Positions 1 through 8,731 of a DNA stretch of 12,525 bases are shown here, one piece after another. Source of the DNA: Ruminiclostridium sp. (GTDB taxonomy: Bacteria > Bacillota_A > Clostridia > Oscillospirales > Oscillospiraceae); contig JAFXCU010000227.1 in assembly GCA_017521345.1 (NCBI GenBank), forward strand, positions 1 to 12,525, written 5' to 3'. Numbering within the stretch: the stretch's first letter is position 1; every line of letters begins with the position of its first letter. The position numbers and the translations under genes were made by a program. The notes beneath the pieces were generated by a model. The model did not search any database. It was not told where the DNA came from and was given only the letters and a program-made list of their open reading frames with translations.

Positions 1-1615
<1,615 letters not shown>

Positions 1616-1622
1616 ATCGATC

Positions 1623-1630
1623 CCTCCTTT
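1623..1630 (-). promoter_or_regulatory. Ribosome binding site that fixes the GTG start of the fibre gene
   Basis: On the minus strand AAAGGAGG stands 7 bases before GTG at 1615. No in-frame ATG near this site is usable, so the site decides the start. Confidence 0.8.
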
Positions 1631-1631
1631 C

Positions 1632-1676
1632 AAAAAACACAGCGAGAGAGGGATCTGCTCCCTTCCCCCGCTGCGT
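1632..1676 (-). terminator. Intrinsic terminator or attenuator before the fibre gene
   Basis: Minus-strand RNA has an outer stem ACGCAGCG (1676-1669) with CGCTGTGT (1644-1637), eight pairs with one G-U. Inside is a second stem AGGGA/TCCCT (1663-1659 with 1653-1649) around a 5-base loop, and a run of six T at 1637-1632 follows the outer stem. It fills most of the 80-base gap between the 136-residue head protein and the fibre gene. The fibre gene ribosome binding site begins only two bases after the T run, so read-through must occur or another promoter is used. Confidence 0.7.
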
Positions 1677-1695
1677 TCTGCATGTGTGGTGATGA

Positions 1696-2106
1696 TCAGA
1701 CGTTGTAGAGCTTGGACTGACGTTCAAACTCCTTCTCTTCCTGGTCCATCAGCTCAGAGGCCGCGATATCCTGGCTCATGGACTGCTCCAGGACCCGGGC
1801 GAACTTCCGCTTGACCTGCACGGGCTTGCCCCGCTGGATCAGGCAGCTCTGGCCGTTGATGGCCACGAAGACGTCATTCTTATACTTATCGTTATCCCGG
1901 AAGAGCTGGATGGTCACCAGATCGTCGTCAGACTCCCCCTGCTGGGCAGGTACCTGAACGGTCTGTGCCTCCTGCTGGGCGGCAGCCACGATCTCTGCCG
2001 CCTGGCGCCGGGCTTCCTCCAGGATGGCCTCTGCCTCTGCGGCAGGGTCCGCCTGGGGAGTAACCGTCTCTTCCTGGACGTCCTTCTTGGTCTTTGCTTC
2101 TGCCAT
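1696..2106 (-). CDS. Conserved phage head-region protein, function unknown (136 aa)
   Basis: Starts at the second of two close ATGs (2106): AAAGGAGG ends 8 bases before it, but only 2 bases before the first ATG at 2112. Residues about 12-50 are rich in Ala, Glu and Gln and are probably a long helix or coiled coil. The C-terminal part from about residue 65 ([20 protein letters not shown], then a Lys/Arg-rich strand and a Glu-rich helix) looks like a small conserved domain found next to capsid genes in other Clostridia phages, recalled rather than searched. It starts 14 bases after the major capsid gene and is the last gene before a terminator. A head-stabilising or head-completion role fits the position but has no direct support. 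Confidence 0.85.
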   Translation of the reverse strand: MAEAKTKKDVQEETVTPQADPAAEAEAILEEARRQAAEIVAAAQQEAQTVQVPAQQGESDDDLVTIQLFRDNDKYKNDVFVAINGQSCLIQRGKPVQVKRKFARVLEQSMSQDIAASELMDQEEKEFERQSKLYNV

Positions 2107-2120
2107 GGTCATTCCCTCCT

Positions 2121-3131
2121 TTATGCTGCCTCACCGGTGAAGGAAGAGGTGGTCTCGATGCGGACCATGAATGCCTCCACCAGACGAACCACAGCCTTGG
2201 TGGCCTTCCAGCCAGCGGTGGCACGCTGGTTCAGGGGGTCACTGGTGCCGCCGGAGCCCAGCTGCTTGATGATGTGCTCCAGACCGCCGCCGGTGATCTC
2301 GGTGGTGCCGTAGGCGTTGGCCCCGATGATCAGGGTGGAGTAGACGTCCCGGCCGTTGGCCCCTGCGCCGGTGAAGACCTTTGCCTCAGAGGTCTCCACG
2401 AACCGGACACCCTCGATGCGGCCGATCTCACCCTCGTAGATGTCCTCGGGGTCAGAGTAGCTCTTGACGTTGACCCACTTGGGATCGTTCATCAGGTCGT
2501 AGGACACGTCGGGGTGGATGATGCCGGCAAAGTAGCCGTTGATCTTCCGGGCGTTCATGACCTTCAGGAAGCGAACGGCCCGGCGGATGGCGTTCACGGT
2601 CATGTTGTGGTTGTTGGTCTCGCTGGTGTAGGACAGAGCAGCGCGGGAAGTCACCTGGCCCTCGGCATACTGGACGTTAGTGCCGCCGTTAAGGACCTCA
2701 CGGGTGATGGTGTCCAGGGTGCGGCCTGCCTGACTGCCCAGCTCCTCCATGGCCACCACCAGGTTGTTGTCGATGGCGGTCAGGATCAGCATGTCGGACA
2801 GCTCCACGAAGCCGCCGTACTGCTGGACCTGGGCGGTGATGACGCTCATGGACAGCTTCTGGCCGTCCGGGGTCACACCTTCGGTGAGGGGCGTGAGGGC
2901 CTTGGGCAGGGGATCAAAGCGTCTGAACTCAATGATCTTGCCGCCGTTTTTGGGAATGTTGTGCTTCTGGGCGAACTGGTCATGGACCAGCTCGGGCTCC
3001 GCATTATCGATCAGATAATCGGAGTACCAGGTCTTCATCTCACCAGACAGGGTGTCCTGGGTGGTGACGTTGGTATTGCCGTCAAACAGATCCAGCTTGA
3101 CGGACAGAAGGATCAGCTTGTCCTTGTTCAT
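2121..3131 (-). CDS. Major capsid protein, N4-gp56 family (336 aa)
   Basis: Forms the icosahedral head shell. The sequence carries the hallmarks of the N4-gp56 family. Residues 19-34 give NTNVTTQDTLSGEMKT, followed by LVHDQFAQKHNIPKNGGK, EFRRFDPLPKALTPLTEGVT, VQQYGGFVELSDMLILTAID and LGSQAGRTLDTITREVL. AAAGGAG lies 9 bases before the ATG at 3131. Length 336 is near the usual size for Firmicutes members; phage N4 gp56 itself is longer. Residues 13-18 are LDLFDG, which nearly match the scaffold N-terminus (LDLFEG) and resemble a Prp protease site, so the mature protein may begin near residue 17-19 (inference). It lies directly after the scaffold gene in the head operon. Confidence 0.95.
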   Translation of the reverse strand: MNKDKLILLSVKLDLFDGNTNVTTQDTLSGEMKTWYSDYLIDNAEPELVHDQFAQKHNIPKNGGKIIEFRRFDPLPKALTPLTEGVTPDGQKLSMSVITAQVQQYGGFVELSDMLILTAIDNNLVVAMEELGSQAGRTLDTITREVLNGGTNVQYAEGQVTSRAALSYTSETNNHNMTVNAIRRAVRFLKVMNARKINGYFAGIIHPDVSYDLMNDPKWVNVKSYSDPEDIYEGEIGRIEGVRFVETSEAKVFTGAGANGRDVYSTLIIGANAYGTTEITGGGLEHIIKQLGSGGTSDPLNQRATAGWKATKAVVRLVEAFMVRIETTSSFTGEAA

Positions 3132-3157
3132 GTCGGATTCTCCTTTCCAAACTGGGG

Positions 3158-4141
3158 TCAGAAGGAAATCATCTTCCCCTGTTTCACTTGTCGGGCGACC
3201 TCCGCGCGGTCCTTCTTGGACAGCTTGGAGACATCGTCCTTGATGGTAAATCCGCTCTGGCCGGAGGTGCCGTTCTCGGAGGGCCGGGTGCCCTTGGCCC
3301 GGATGCTGGCCACCACCTGCTGCTGGGTGAGTTGGGCGGTCTGCTTCCGCTCGGCCTCCATGATCTCGTCCATGTGGAGGGCTCGATAGGCCGCATCCAT
3401 GGAGACGTTGGCCTTCAGCATGGCCAGGAACCGGGGGTTCTGGACCTCGGTCTCCAGGCTAAAGGAGGGGTAGAGTTCCTTCAGGCTCTCTGCCTCCTGC
3501 TCCCAGGCCTTCATCTGCTGGTCTGCGCCGTCCCGGACAGCCCGAAGCTGTTCCCGCCGCATGGCCGCCTCATACTTCCGCTTCATGTCCTGGAAGACCT
3601 TGAACTGGTCCACGGTCATTCCGGCAGCTTCCGCCGCCTCAGACCAGTTGGCGTCGTCGTTCTCCACTGCCTTGGTCAGTTTCTCCAGGTCCTTGTCCTG
3701 GATCTGATAGCGCTCCATGAGCAGGTCGATGATGGGCTGCTGGCGGCCCAGCTGGGTCTCCAGGTTCTTGGTCTCCTTGAACCGCTGGTTGATCATCTTC
3801 TGGGTGTCCTCGGTGTAGAACTGCTTGTACTCACCGGTCACCAGATCCCGATAGGTCTTCCGCTTCTCTTCCAGAGCGTCGGGCGTGTTCTCACTGCCCG
3901 CAGGTACTTCCTTCCCGGCGGCGGAAGGGGGTGCAGGCTCCTGGCTGCCGCCTTCCTGCCCGGCGGGTTCCTGGGCAGGCTGCTTGCCAAAGAGGACCTT
4001 GTCATATTCGCCCGAAGATCTTCCCCGGCGGGTGGGAACGGGGATGGCTGCCTGGGATTCACCCTGTCCGCCGGCATCCCCGCCGCCCTCGCCTTCAAAG
4101 AGGTCCAGCAGGATGTCCAGCAGTTTGAAATGCTTTTTCAT
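3158..4141 (-). CDS. Capsid scaffolding protein (326 aa)
   Basis: Start at 4141 is set by AGGAGG 8 bases upstream; an in-frame ATG at 4213 has no ribosome binding site. The N-terminus (MKKHFKLLDILLDLFEGEGGG) leads into a low-complexity Gly/Pro/Gln/Glu-rich stretch (about 17-85). The rest is highly charged and almost wholly helical (about 90-300), ending in a basic helix before QGKMISF. Acidic, helical proteins of this size just before the major capsid gene are typical phage scaffolds, which guide coat assembly and are removed before packaging. LDLFEG (12-17) followed by Gly-rich sequence resembles the Prp-type N-terminal processing site of Firmicutes phage scaffolds. The role rests on position, composition and N-terminus rather than on a clear motif. 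Confidence 0.85.
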   Translation of the reverse strand: MKKHFKLLDILLDLFEGEGGGDAGGQGESQAAIPVPTRRGRSSGEYDKVLFGKQPAQEPAGQEGGSQEPAPPSAAGKEVPAGSENTPDALEEKRKTYRDLVTGEYKQFYTEDTQKMINQRFKETKNLETQLGRQQPIIDLLMERYQIQDKDLEKLTKAVENDDANWSEAAEAAGMTVDQFKVFQDMKRKYEAAMRREQLRAVRDGADQQMKAWEQEAESLKELYPSFSLETEVQNPRFLAMLKANVSMDAAYRALHMDEIMEAERKQTAQLTQQQVVASIRAKGTRPSENGTSGQSGFTIKDDVSKLSKKDRAEVARQVKQGKMISF

Positions 4142-4230
4142 AGGTTTTGCCTCCTGTTTTCTCGCAGGATATCGCCCCTGTGTCAGCGCCCCTTGTGGGG
4201 ATGGGTTCAGCATATCGAAGGGGCGGTCAC

Positions 4231-4245
4231 TTTTCGCCCCGAAAA
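4231..4245. promoter_or_regulatory. 15-bp palindrome upstream of the scaffold gene (copy 1)
   Basis: Minus strand reads TTTTCG-GGG-CGAAAA, a perfect 6-bp inverted repeat around three bases, in the 117-base gap between the protease and scaffold genes. Fifteen bases (4230-4244) are repeated exactly at 8662-8676 before the terminase genes. It could be an operator or an RNA hairpin. The same gap also has GGGGCG/CGCCCC arms (4240-4235 and 4225-4220) and a CCCC-GGGG hairpin (4200-4189). No clear -35/-10 pair was found. Confidence 0.4.
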
Positions 4246-4258
4246 ACAGAAAAATTTT

Positions 4259-4567
4259 TCAAAGTTCCAGCGGAGTCTCCACCCGGACCAATTCCGGGTA
4301 CTTCTTCTCCAGCTGGAGCAGGCCAATGACCACCGCCTCAAAGGCGCCCTGGGCCTGTTGGTCTCCCCGGAAGTGGAGCAGAACGTCTCCCGGCTCCATT
4401 CGCCGGTTGTATACCGCCACATCCTGGGGCTCTGCGTTGGCCAGATATCCGGCCAGGGCATAGCACAGACCGCTCACAGCGGCGCAGACCACAGGGCTTC
4501 CCGTGGCATGGTCCTTCACAGAGAGCAGATACCGGCCCCCTTCGGCCTCGTAATACACCTTGGTCAT
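4259..4567 (-). CDS. Prp-family cysteine protease, probable head maturation protease (102 aa)
   Basis: Prp proteases (YsxB/DUF464) trim the N-terminus of ribosomal protein L27 in Firmicutes and, in phage 80alpha, the capsid and scaffold proteins. The family signature is present: DHA with His20, then VVCAAVSGL with Cys28, expected as the catalytic pair, then a helix (CYALAGYL), and a C-terminal GAFEAVVIGLLQLEKKYPELV helix with the family pattern. Length is normal. Two oddities: Asp replaces the usual Gly before HA, and the His-to-Cys distance is 8 residues against about 12 in staphylococcal Prp, so the active-site loop is short. The ATG at 4567 lies 11 bases past the portal stop with a weak GAGGG site. 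It sits between portal and scaffold, where head proteases normally lie; no other protease is visible in the head module. Family secure, phage role inferred. Confidence 0.85.
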   Translation of the reverse strand: MTKVYYEAEGGRYLLSVKDHATGSPVVCAAVSGLCYALAGYLANAEPQDVAVYNRRMEPGDVLLHFRGDQQAQGAFEAVVIGLLQLEKKYPELVRVETPLEL

Positions 4568-4577
4568 GGCCCGGCCC

Positions 4578-6614
4578 TCACATTCCCGGGGTGGCCCCGG
4601 AACTGATGCTATCCATGCTGGGGGTACTGCGCTGGGCCAGCTGCTGACCATAGGAGGTCATGTTGGCCTTGCCTGCCGCCTTCATGGTCCGCCCCACCTG
4701 ACTGCCGGAGGACTCCGGTGCTTTCTGCCCCTGCGGTTGAGGAACTGCCGTCTCTCCCACCCCCATGTCCTGGCCGGAGAGTTCCTGGATGATAAGGGCC
4801 ATCTGATCCATCCGCTGGTTGACCTCCTGGAGCATGGTCAACAGGGTCTGGCCCTGCTTCACATAGTCCTTCACGTTCTCGATGCCCTCAAAGTCCATCA
4901 TCTCCAGAGCTCCCATGGCCTCCTGGGCTCGCTGGGGATTGAAGAACCCGGCCTTGTAGAGTTCCATGGCCCGCTCGTTCTGCTCCATCCGGGAGAAGGG
5001 GGACTTCTTCTGGGCTTTCACCTCAATGTCAAAGACGGGTCGGCGGTAGAGCTCCACCTCCTGGCCATCGTACACAGCGGGAAGGAGCTGGTCCTTCAGC
5101 CCTGCGTTGGACAGGCCCACAAAGCGGTACTTCCCGCCCTCTCCGGTGATGCGGAAGGATCTCTCCTCGTCATAGAACTGGCGCACCAGCTCAATGCACA
5201 GGTTGATGATCTCCACATAGGCCCGGTAGCTGGAGGAGATCATGTCCCGGCTGACCTTATTGCCTGCCTCCTGGAGGGCGGCAATGGCAGCGGCCGCCGT
5301 GACCCCTCCGGCGCTGCCGGAGTTCACATCCTGGTTGGCCGCCGTCTCCTTCAGCTCGTCGATCTTCATCTGCAGGACGCTCATGTAGATGCCGGACATG
5401 GGCTGGAGGACGATGTCCTTGATCCGCCGGTCGTCCAGCTCCCCGGCCACATGGACCAGGGGCTTGTTCCAGTCCAGATACTCCTCCTCATTGACCGCCG
5501 TGTTTTCGGAGATAAAGGATCTGTGCTTGGTGGCCTTCATGGCGTGATCCAGGATGTGATCAAAGAGCTTGTCGATGTACAGCTGGGGACTCTTGCAGAT
5601 GGCAACGTACCCGAAGCCCACAGGGGTCCCCTTCTCCGGGAAGAGAGGGTCCACCACGAAGGGATACTGCCCGTGGTCATAGAAGCCCCGGTCCCGGTAT
5701 CTGGGGTCGTTCTCGCTGGCAAAGAGGACGGTCTGACCCACAAACTTCACATAGTGGAGGAGGGTCCTGCCCTCCGGGGTCTCCACCTTGTAGTACCAGT
5801 CCACCACCAGAGATTTGTGGCTCACATCCACGGTGTCGTCGTAGTTGTACTGCTTCACGTCCACCACGCTGCCGCCCATCTTCCCCTTGTGCTGGGGGTA
5901 CTGCTGATCCAGCAGGTCCTCGTCCACCAGATCCACCACGAAGAGGTTCCGGCTGTCCTGGATGTTGGAGATCCCCGGCTCCCAGAAGATCCGGAGCAGG
6001 TCGATCTCCTGGATGTCGATGTCACCCAGGCCGTTGTCCTTCTTGGGTTCCCAGAAGATCCCGTAGACTGGCGCGCCGTGCTTGATTTTCTCCCACCAGG
6101 CGGCAGAGAAGGTGGCGTCAAACTTGTTGTAGCCCAGGATCACCGGCAGGACCTCGGAGAGGGTGTCTGCGCTGGCCTGGTCACTCTCCTCCCGGGGCAG
6201 AACGATGGGTTCCGGCACATTGTCCATGGCGTCGGCGTGCTTGTTGATGATGGCATTGAAGAGCCAGGCGGATGCGGGTTCCGGAGAGGCCTCCTTCTGC
6301 TTCTCCCGCCGAATGACATCCCAGTGGCGGATCTTCCACCACTCCTCTTCCTCCACGATCCGGGTCTCCAGGTTTGCTTTCCCCTTCTTGTATCGGGTCA
6401 GGGTCTCAATGGCCTGGGAGATCTCCTTCTCCCCGATCCGCCGGGTCATCCGCTCCAGACCGGGGACCTTCATGGCGCCGGGCAGTTCCCGGCCTTCCTG
6501 ACCGACCACCTGCTGGAGGACCATCTCCGGCGGGACCTCCTTCACCTGGCCGGGCCAGGGCGGGGTCCCCAGGACATCCTCCTGGGGCTTGAATCGTCTA
6601 TCCCAGATTCGCAT
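4578..6614 (-). CDS. Portal protein, long form (678 aa)
   Basis: Portal proteins form the dodecameric ring at one head vertex through which DNA is pumped. The call rests on position straight after the large terminase, on length and on family resemblance to portals of Clostridia phages with N4-type capsids. Recognisable segments include SAWLFNAIINKHADAMDN, GAPVYGIFWEPKKDNGLGD, LLRIFWEPGISNIQDSRNLF, a helical stem with QPMSGIYMSVLQMKIDEL, and SGSAGGVTAAAAIAALQEAG typical of the portal core. The last ~90 residues are Gln/Met/Gly/Ser-rich and probably flexible. The start at 6614 has AGGAGG 7 bases upstream; an in-frame start at 6638 lies inside the terminase gene and is less likely. One base separates it from the terminase stop. 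It is much longer than HK97-type portals (about 400-500), nearer to P22/N4 portals. Confidence 0.88.
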   Translation of the reverse strand: MRIWDRRFKPQEDVLGTPPWPGQVKEVPPEMVLQQVVGQEGRELPGAMKVPGLERMTRRIGEKEISQAIETLTRYKKGKANLETRIVEEEEWWKIRHWDVIRREKQKEASPEPASAWLFNAIINKHADAMDNVPEPIVLPREESDQASADTLSEVLPVILGYNKFDATFSAAWWEKIKHGAPVYGIFWEPKKDNGLGDIDIQEIDLLRIFWEPGISNIQDSRNLFVVDLVDEDLLDQQYPQHKGKMGGSVVDVKQYNYDDTVDVSHKSLVVDWYYKVETPEGRTLLHYVKFVGQTVLFASENDPRYRDRGFYDHGQYPFVVDPLFPEKGTPVGFGYVAICKSPQLYIDKLFDHILDHAMKATKHRSFISENTAVNEEEYLDWNKPLVHVAGELDDRRIKDIVLQPMSGIYMSVLQMKIDELKETAANQDVNSGSAGGVTAAAAIAALQEAGNKVSRDMISSSYRAYVEIINLCIELVRQFYDEERSFRITGEGGKYRFVGLSNAGLKDQLLPAVYDGQEVELYRRPVFDIEVKAQKKSPFSRMEQNERAMELYKAGFFNPQRAQEAMGALEMMDFEGIENVKDYVKQGQTLLTMLQEVNQRMDQMALIIQELSGQDMGVGETAVPQPQGQKAPESSGSQVGRTMKAAGKANMTSYGQQLAQRSTPSMDSISSGATPGM

Positions 6615-6615
6615 A

Positions 6616-8067
6616 TCAGTACCTCCTGTAATAGTCATAGCGGTCGTAGGTCATCTTGTCCTTGTGCAGATCCAGAGGATCGTAGGTGATGACCTGAGGG
6701 GCCTTCCTGGGCCTGGGTGAGATGGGGTTCTCCATGCACACATACCGCAGCTCGTCGTAGATGTGGTCCTCTCCGTCGGTGTCGATATCTTCCACGTTCC
6801 GCTGGTCATAGACCAGGTTGGGCACCGTCCGGATGAAGTGGGGGCAGGTCTCAAAGACATAGAGCATGGGCAGACCCTCCTCATCAAAGGCCAGCCGGTG
6901 ATGGACCTGCATCTTCCCGTCCAACCGACTGTGCTTCCCCCGCTGGAAGTAGACCCGCTCCCGTTCCATCAGGACCCCGATGGACTCAGTGCCGTCACTG
7001 CCCCAGATGGCGGGATCTCCCACACGGAAGATCCTTCTGCCCCGCAGATTGGGGTCCTCCTCCTCCATGCGCCGGATCAGCCGGGCCACCTCAGAGGGCT
7101 CCTGCTTCACCCCGGTGTTGGGCCGTCCGGTACAGCCATACAGCTCCCGGATCCGGTAGAGCCGCCGGTCGTGATCCACGGCATACCAGCCCACGGAGTA
7201 GGGCTTGGAGTAGCCCCAGTCCAGGCTGCACCATACCGCCCAGGTCTCCGGGATCTTGAAGGGCCGGATCACATGGGTGTTGACCCGGTCCTGATAGCGG
7301 TCCGGGTCGTTCTTCCACTCCACGAAGACCTGACCGTCGAACCGATCCCAGTCGCCGTAGAGCAGGGCGCTGCGGTCGGCCTCGCTCATAAGGGCCAGGT
7401 TTTCGATGTAGCTGGGGTCGTTGGCCAGCAGGGCGGCGTTATCGAAGACGGAAGCCGGCACAAAGACCCGGGACCGATACCGCCGCTCCATGTGGCCATC
7501 CGGGAACCGGATCTTCACGCATTCCCACAGGGTCTTCATGGGAGGCCCGGCCGTGATGAACCGCTCCTTCACCCAGCCGTGACCAATACCGCCGGGGTTG
7601 GCGGATGCTCTCATATACACCCTAGTCCCCGGCCCGTTGGGGCGGTTTCGGGAGAACAGATAGGAGTATTCGTCCCAGGTAAAGTGGGTCAGTTCGTCAA
7701 AGGCAATGAAGTCGAAGGCCCGGCCCTGATACTTGATCCGGTCCTTGGTGTGCTGCATACTGCCAAAGATGATCTTGGCTCCCGACGGGAACCGCCAGGT
7801 GTGGGAGGAGGCGTTGTAGGTCGCCTTGGGGAAGGCCCGGGGATAGTAATGCAGGGACTTCTCAATGAGTTCCTCCAGCTCCGGGAAGGTCTTGCGCAGG
7901 ATCAGCCCCTTGTAGTGGGGGATGTCCACCTGGCGCAGGCCCTCCACTATGATGGTGTCCGATTTCCCGCCGCCGGCAGCGCCGCCATACAGCCCTTCAT
8001 ACTCCCCTCTGGACTGAAAGAGCCTCTGCTTCTCCTGGGGCGTCCAGATCACCCGCCGTTCATCCAT
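6616..8067 (-). CDS. terL: Terminase large subunit (483 aa)
   Basis: The ATP-driven packaging motor and headful/cohesive-end nuclease. Numbering from the second ATG: Walker A GGAAGGGKS at 28-36, Walker B FDFIAFDE at 118-125 with catalytic Glu125, and the coupling motif SANPGG at 155-160. The RNase H-like nuclease domain has Asp283 in SLDWGYSKPY, Asp351 in RVGDPAIW and an acidic cluster DGEDHIYDE at 431-439. All motor and nuclease motifs appear intact and the length is normal. Start 8067 is preferred to the ATG at 8073 because AGGAGG stands 6 bases before it but touches 8073. It overlaps the small subunit gene by 8 bases, suggesting translational coupling. Confidence 0.97.
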   Translation of the reverse strand: MDERRVIWTPQEKQRLFQSRGEYEGLYGGAAGGGKSDTIIVEGLRQVDIPHYKGLILRKTFPELEELIEKSLHYYPRAFPKATYNASSHTWRFPSGAKIIFGSMQHTKDRIKYQGRAFDFIAFDELTHFTWDEYSYLFSRNRPNGPGTRVYMRASANPGGIGHGWVKERFITAGPPMKTLWECVKIRFPDGHMERRYRSRVFVPASVFDNAALLANDPSYIENLALMSEADRSALLYGDWDRFDGQVFVEWKNDPDRYQDRVNTHVIRPFKIPETWAVWCSLDWGYSKPYSVGWYAVDHDRRLYRIRELYGCTGRPNTGVKQEPSEVARLIRRMEEEDPNLRGRRIFRVGDPAIWGSDGTESIGVLMERERVYFQRGKHSRLDGKMQVHHRLAFDEEGLPMLYVFETCPHFIRTVPNLVYDQRNVEDIDTDGEDHIYDELRYVCMENPISPRPRKAPQVITYDPLDLHKDKMTYDRYDYYRRY

Positions 8068-8617
8068 GGGCATCCTCCTCTTCCATCCGTGCTACCAGCT
8101 CCGGGGGCGGTTCCGGCTCGGGAGCCGCCGGGGCCAGGAGGACCACGCCGGTCTCGCCGCCCTCCTCCTGGATCTGCTTTTCAAAGAGGCCCAGATGCTT
8201 GGCCAGGGCATCCAGGGCATGGAGCTTGCTGGCCACCCGGTACTTCTTCACATAGCCCACGAACTCCCCGTCCTCAAAGCTCTCCAGCACATCCAGGGCG
8301 GCCAGAGCGGCCGCTGTCTCATCATCCAGATCACTAATATCCATGGGCTTTCCGTCGTATCGGAAGAGTTTCCTGGGGTCAAAGAAGGCCACCCTGGCAT
8401 ACTCCTGAAGGACCCGGTCGGCGGTAATCTCTGTCCGCGCCTGCTGGGCCTTCCGAGCTTCCTGAATGGCCGCCTGGATCTCATCATGTTTCAACAGCCG
8501 CTGGCCCTGGCTGTAGGCCGTCCGCTCACTGTAACCGGCCCGTTTGGCGGCCTGGGTCGCATTCAGGTCCACCAGATACTCCTGGACAAACTGCTTCTGC
8601 TTTTCGTTCAGCGCCAC
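8060..8617 (-). CDS. terS: Terminase small subunit (185 aa), GTG start
   Basis: Recognises phage DNA and regulates the large subunit. The N-terminus LNEKQKQFVQEYLVDLNATQAAKRAGYSERTAYSQG is the classic Terminase_2 small-subunit opening, with a DNA-binding helix-turn-helix at about residues 17-45. A charged helical middle and a Pro/Glu-rich tail (PAAPEPEPPPE) follow. Two GTG codons are possible: 8626 touches the Shine-Dalgarno sequence, while 8617 has AGGAGG 8 bases upstream and is chosen. It is the first gene of the packaging and head operon, 73 bases after a terminator, so a promoter or read-through is expected in that gap, though I see no clear promoter. Confidence 0.95.
   Translation of the reverse strand: MALNEKQKQFVQEYLVDLNATQAAKRAGYSERTAYSQGQRLLKHDEIQAAIQEARKAQQARTEITADRVLQEYARVAFFDPRKLFRYDGKPMDISDLDDETAAALAALDVLESFEDGEFVGYVKKYRVASKLHALDALAKHLGLFEKQIQEEGGETGVVLLAPAAPEPEPPPELVARMEEEDAHG
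8074..8079 (-). promoter_or_regulatory. Ribosome binding site that fixes the terL start
   Basis: AGGAGG on the minus strand directly abuts the first ATG (8073) and is 6 bases before the second (8067), so the second is the likelier start. It lies inside the terS coding region. Confidence 0.6.
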
Positions 8618-8625
8618 CCAGTCCA

Positions 8626-8631
8626 CCTCCT
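8626..8631 (-). promoter_or_regulatory. Ribosome binding site that fixes the terS GTG start
   Basis: AGGAGG, 8 bases before GTG at 8617. The final G of the site is also the first base of the other candidate GTG at 8626, which excludes that start. Confidence 0.75.
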
Positions 8632-8646
8632 TTTCCCTCCACGGTA

Positions 8647-8683
8647 GCAGACCCGGCTCTGCTTTTCGCCCCGAAACGGCAGA
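8647..8683 (-). promoter_or_regulatory. Leader with alternative hairpins upstream of terS
   Basis: On the minus strand the leader reads arm 1 TCTGC (8683-8679), arm 2 GCAGA (8662-8658), arm 3 TCTGC (8651-8647). Arm 2 can pair with arm 1, enclosing the TTTCG-GGG-CGAAA inverted repeat, or with arm 3 around a 6-base GCCGGG loop; both cannot form at once. No T run follows arm 3 and the terS ribosome binding site begins 15 bases downstream, so a role in translation or as protein-binding sites is more plausible than termination. Structures were found by eye only. Confidence 0.35.
8662..8676. promoter_or_regulatory. 15-bp near-palindrome upstream of terS (copy 2)
   Basis: Identical over 15 bases to 4230-4244. 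Minus strand reads TTTCGGGGCGAAAAG with a 5-bp inverted repeat around GGG; the outermost pair that is perfect in the other copy is lost here. It lies between the terminator and the first packaging gene. Confidence 0.4.
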
Positions 8684-8696
8684 TTATTTCGGGCAT

Positions 8697-8723
8697 AAAA
8701 AAAGAGAGACCCTTTCGGGTCTC
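8697..8723 (-). terminator. Intrinsic terminator closing the early/accessory operon
   Basis: Minus strand GAGACCC-GAAA-GGGTCTC forms a 7-bp perfect stem with a GAAA tetraloop (8723-8706), followed after two bases by seven T (8703-8697). It begins 8 bases after the stop of the coiled-coil gene and precedes the terminase genes. Confidence 0.92.
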
Positions 8724-8731
8724 CCTGTGGT

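Noticed and set aside
4142..4213. In-frame ATG at 4213 as scaffold start
   Set aside because: No ribosome binding site precedes it, whereas AGGAGG stands 8 bases before the ATG at 4141. The longer form would also place the probable protease motif far from the N-terminus.
4220..4240. GGGGCG/CGCCCC hairpin as a terminator
   Set aside because: No T run follows on either strand, so it does not look like an intrinsic terminator; it may only reflect the local palindrome.
2094..8647. Several long plus-strand open frames over the capsid, scaffold, portal and terminase genes
   Set aside because: Their proteins are rich in Leu, Gly, His and Val with no family motif, lie opposite securely identified genes, and are expected from G+C-rich codons on the other strand.
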